61,036 nucleotides of DNA from UBA8919 sp041658185 (lineage in GTDB: Bacteria > Elusimicrobiota > UBA8919): positions 1 to 61,036 of the forward strand of contig JBBAAR010000014.1 in the NCBI GenBank assembly GCA_041658185.1, in the 5' to 3' direction. The notes under the pieces were generated by a model. That model was not told the origin of the DNA. It saw only the letters and a program-made list of their open reading frames with translations, and did not search any database. The position numbers and the translations under genes are program-made. Shown here in pieces: positions 59,466 to 61,036 of the stretch (position 1 is the stretch's first letter; every line of letters begins with the position of its first letter).

Positions 59466-60099
59466 TTTTTTGCCTCCGAAATCCTACGAACAATCTTTGA
59501 AATTTTTTTATCTCTTTTTTTACGTTGTTTTTGGTGACGACCGCCGATATAGCGCATAAACCGTCGGCGCAGGACGCTATAACTTCTCCCGCATTTGATA
59601 AGTTTATCCCGCCGATTGCCACAACCGGAATTGTCCCGCTTATGCAGGATTTAATTTTCTTTATAAGTGAAAGCCCGGCTGGACGACCGGCATCACGTTT
59701 TGTATCTGTTGAAAAAATAGGCGAAACGCCGAGATAATCCGCACCTAATTTTTCCGCAGCCCTTGCTTCTTTAACACTATGTACGGTGACGCCTATGATT
59801 TTATTTTTGCCTAAAATTTTTCTTGCGACAGAATACGGCATATCATCCTGCCCTATATGAACACCGTCGGCGCCGGATGCAATTGTAACATCAAGACGGT
59901 CGTTTATAATAAAAATTACATTTTTTTTACGGCAGATTTTTTTCAGTTTGACGGCTTCATCATACATCTCTTTTGTTGAGCCGCATTTATTTCTGTACTG
60001 GACTATTTTGACGCCCGCAGAAACCGCATTTTTAACATCCGAAACATTTCCCGCTTTGCTTAATTTTTCATCGGTAATGAAGTAATATCCGCTAATCAT
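59458..60099 (-). CDS. thiE: Thiamine-phosphate synthase
   Basis: A 213-residue TIM barrel that joins HMP-PP and THZ-P to give thiamine monophosphate. Signatures are GYYFITDEKLSK, AGVKIVQYRNKCGSTKEMYD, IFIINDRLDVTIASGADGVH, IGQDDMPYSVARKILG, YLGVSPIFSTDTKRDAG and VVAIGGINLSNAGEVIASCA. It overlaps thiM by 4 bases and ends in the AEP-like gene's start. The length is normal. Confidence 0.95.
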   Translation of the reverse strand: MISGYYFITDEKLSKAGNVSDVKNAVSAGVKIVQYRNKCGSTKEMYDEAVKLKKICRKKNVIFIINDRLDVTIASGADGVHIGQDDMPYSVARKILGKNKIIGVTVHSVKEARAAEKLGADYLGVSPIFSTDTKRDAGRPAGLSLIKKIKSCISGTIPVVAIGGINLSNAGEVIASCADGLCAISAVVTKNNVKKEIKKFQRLFVGFRRQKSA

Positions 60100-60893
60100 A
60101 AAATTTCTATTTTTGACATTTTATCTATAGTTTTTTTATCAAGATGAAAAACAGCATCATAAATCGCTTCTTTAAAAGTTCCCGGACCATTTGACGACTT
60201 CACCGCGAGCTCAGATGCAATTTCAAAACAGCAAAGTCCCGACGCTGAAGCAACTACTAAGTCATTTTCAACCGCAGCGAAAGTTCCTATTACCGATGTC
60301 GCCATACAGCCGGTACCGACGATGTTTGACATCATTTCACAGCCGTTTTTAACGAGCAGTGTTTTTTTACCGTCGGAAATTATATCTTCTTTTCCGGTTA
60401 TTACAACAACACAGTTTCTTTTTTCGGCGAGACCTTCGGCAATTTCAATAAGATTTTTTTCGACAGCCGTTGCATCAACCCCTTTTGTCTGAACGTTTTC
60501 ACCGGCAATTCTTGCGACTTCCGACGAATTTCCTTTTATGATGTTTATTTTTACCTCATCCAAAAGTTCAAAACATTTTTCGTCGCGCAGTTTAGTAGCG
60601 CCGGCGCCGCATACATCCAAAACAACAGGAATACCTTTTTCGTTCGCACTTTTTGCCGCAATTTTCATCGCGGAAATTAAATCAACGGTAAGCGTGCCGA
60701 TATTCAAAACCAATGCCGATGCGATTTTCGCCATATCGGCGACCTCTTCTTTCGCATGAGCCATAACGGGAGATGCGCCGAAAACTTTTACAATATTCGC
60801 ACAGTCATAAATCGTAACCCAGTTTGTCAGATGATGAACAACAGGTTTTTGGATTCTTACTTTTTCAAGCAAACCATAAATATCAATTTTCAT
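60096..60893 (-). CDS. thiM: Hydroxyethylthiazole kinase
   Basis: A 265-residue ribokinase-fold enzyme phosphorylating 4-methyl-5-(2-hydroxyethyl)thiazole for ThiE. Motifs: VHHLTNWVTIYDCANIVKVF, ASPVMAHAKEEV, NIGTLT, PVVLDVCGAGATKLRDE, IIKGNSSEVARIAGE and MMSNIVGTGCMATSVIGTFA with the catalytic Cys of GTGCMA. With thiE this is a salvage route; the de novo genes thiC and thiG are not visible. No TPP riboswitch is apparent upstream. Confidence 0.95.
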   Translation of the reverse strand: MKIDIYGLLEKVRIQKPVVHHLTNWVTIYDCANIVKVFGASPVMAHAKEEVADMAKIASALVLNIGTLTVDLISAMKIAAKSANEKGIPVVLDVCGAGATKLRDEKCFELLDEVKINIIKGNSSEVARIAGENVQTKGVDATAVEKNLIEIAEGLAEKRNCVVVITGKEDIISDGKKTLLVKNGCEMMSNIVGTGCMATSVIGTFAAVENDLVVASASGLCCFEIASELAVKSSNGPGTFKEAIYDAVFHLDKKTIDKMSKIEIL

Positions 60894-60924
60894 AGTTCAT
60901 CTATCCCCTCTGATATAATGTTCA

Positions 60925-60941
60925 GTCCCAGTATATGGGAC
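60925..60941 (-). promoter_or_regulatory. Small hairpin in the thiM leader
   Basis: gtccca (60925-60930) and tgggac (60936-60941) form a 6-bp stem about 32 bases upstream of the thiM start codon. Its function is unknown and it is too short for a TPP riboswitch. Confidence 0.45.
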
Positions 60942-61036
60942 GAACAGATTTAAAATAAATATAAGTTATTAACATGTACAACCGCGAATTTTTTCAAAAA
61001 TTTTTGTATAATTATCATCGGTCGATATCTTTCCTC

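Noticed and set aside
60894..61036. TPP riboswitch upstream of thiM
   Set aside because: The conserved CUGAGA and ACCUGA-type segments are not present; only a 6-bp hairpin is seen. It may lie beyond the window edge.

Overview
The window looks like a contig from an uncultivated, AT-rich, probably Gram-negative bacterium. An AsmA-family protein (24482-26803) implies an outer membrane. The two complete tRNA genes carry no encoded CCA. A glycine-rich, Fn3-containing secreted protein and two primase-like proteins beside thiamine genes recall candidate phyla such as Elusimicrobiota or Omnitrophota, but I cannot place it with confidence. Nearly every gene is on the minus strand. Core-type genes occupy 16.7-26.9 kb (DUF35 protein, thiolase, TIM-barrel isomerase, DinG helicase, AsmA, two tRNA-Ser genes) and 55.6-60.9 kb (thiM, thiE, two archaeo-eukaryotic-primase-like genes, a membrane protein, a CatA-like acetyltransferase). 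Two accessory regions surround or interrupt these blocks.

Accessory region 1 (about 0-16.5 kb, left limit not visible) leads up to tRNA-Ser(GCU). It holds a response regulator and an AlbA_2-domain pseudogene. Next is a cluster of a TPR protein, an HNH endonuclease, a Clp-N/zinc-finger protein, a DUF2726-like nuclease and a sigma-70-like factor. A mobile-element core follows: a zinc-finger primase, three tyrosine recombinases, HTH proteins, a free-standing DnaB-N-like domain, a DUF3987-type ATPase and an excisionase. A 107-bp dyad (a 35-bp palindrome flanked symmetrically by 9-bp-spaced CGAC motifs) lies at 10411-10517. Strong hairpins sit just upstream of several consecutive start codons.

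Accessory region 2 (about 28.7 kb, 26876-55568) is an integrated mobilizable element bounded by 40-bp direct repeats of the 5' half of tRNA-Ser(UGA). Its integrase and excisionase lie at the left end. A MobF relaxase, a replication initiator and six 22-bp-spaced iterons lie at the right end. Its cargo is a defence island. One cluster is hsdS, PtuA-like ATPase, PtuB-like HNH, hsdM and a GHKL ATPase, with no R subunit. A second is a class III nucleotide-cyclase protein, hsdR, an M-S fusion, DUF6978 and DUF1828/1829 proteins and two nucleases. An AbiE-like toxin-antitoxin pair and small duplicated genes complete it. Integration left the ancestral tRNA promoter stranded 28.7 kb away, so the tRNA body now sits 5 bp behind the integrase stop codon.

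The most interesting candidates for undescribed biology are the R-less HsdMS/Septu/GHKL cluster, the cyclase heading a type I restriction operon, the two primase-like paralogues in a thiamine operon, the 107-bp dyad, and the promoter swap at tRNA-Ser(UGA).
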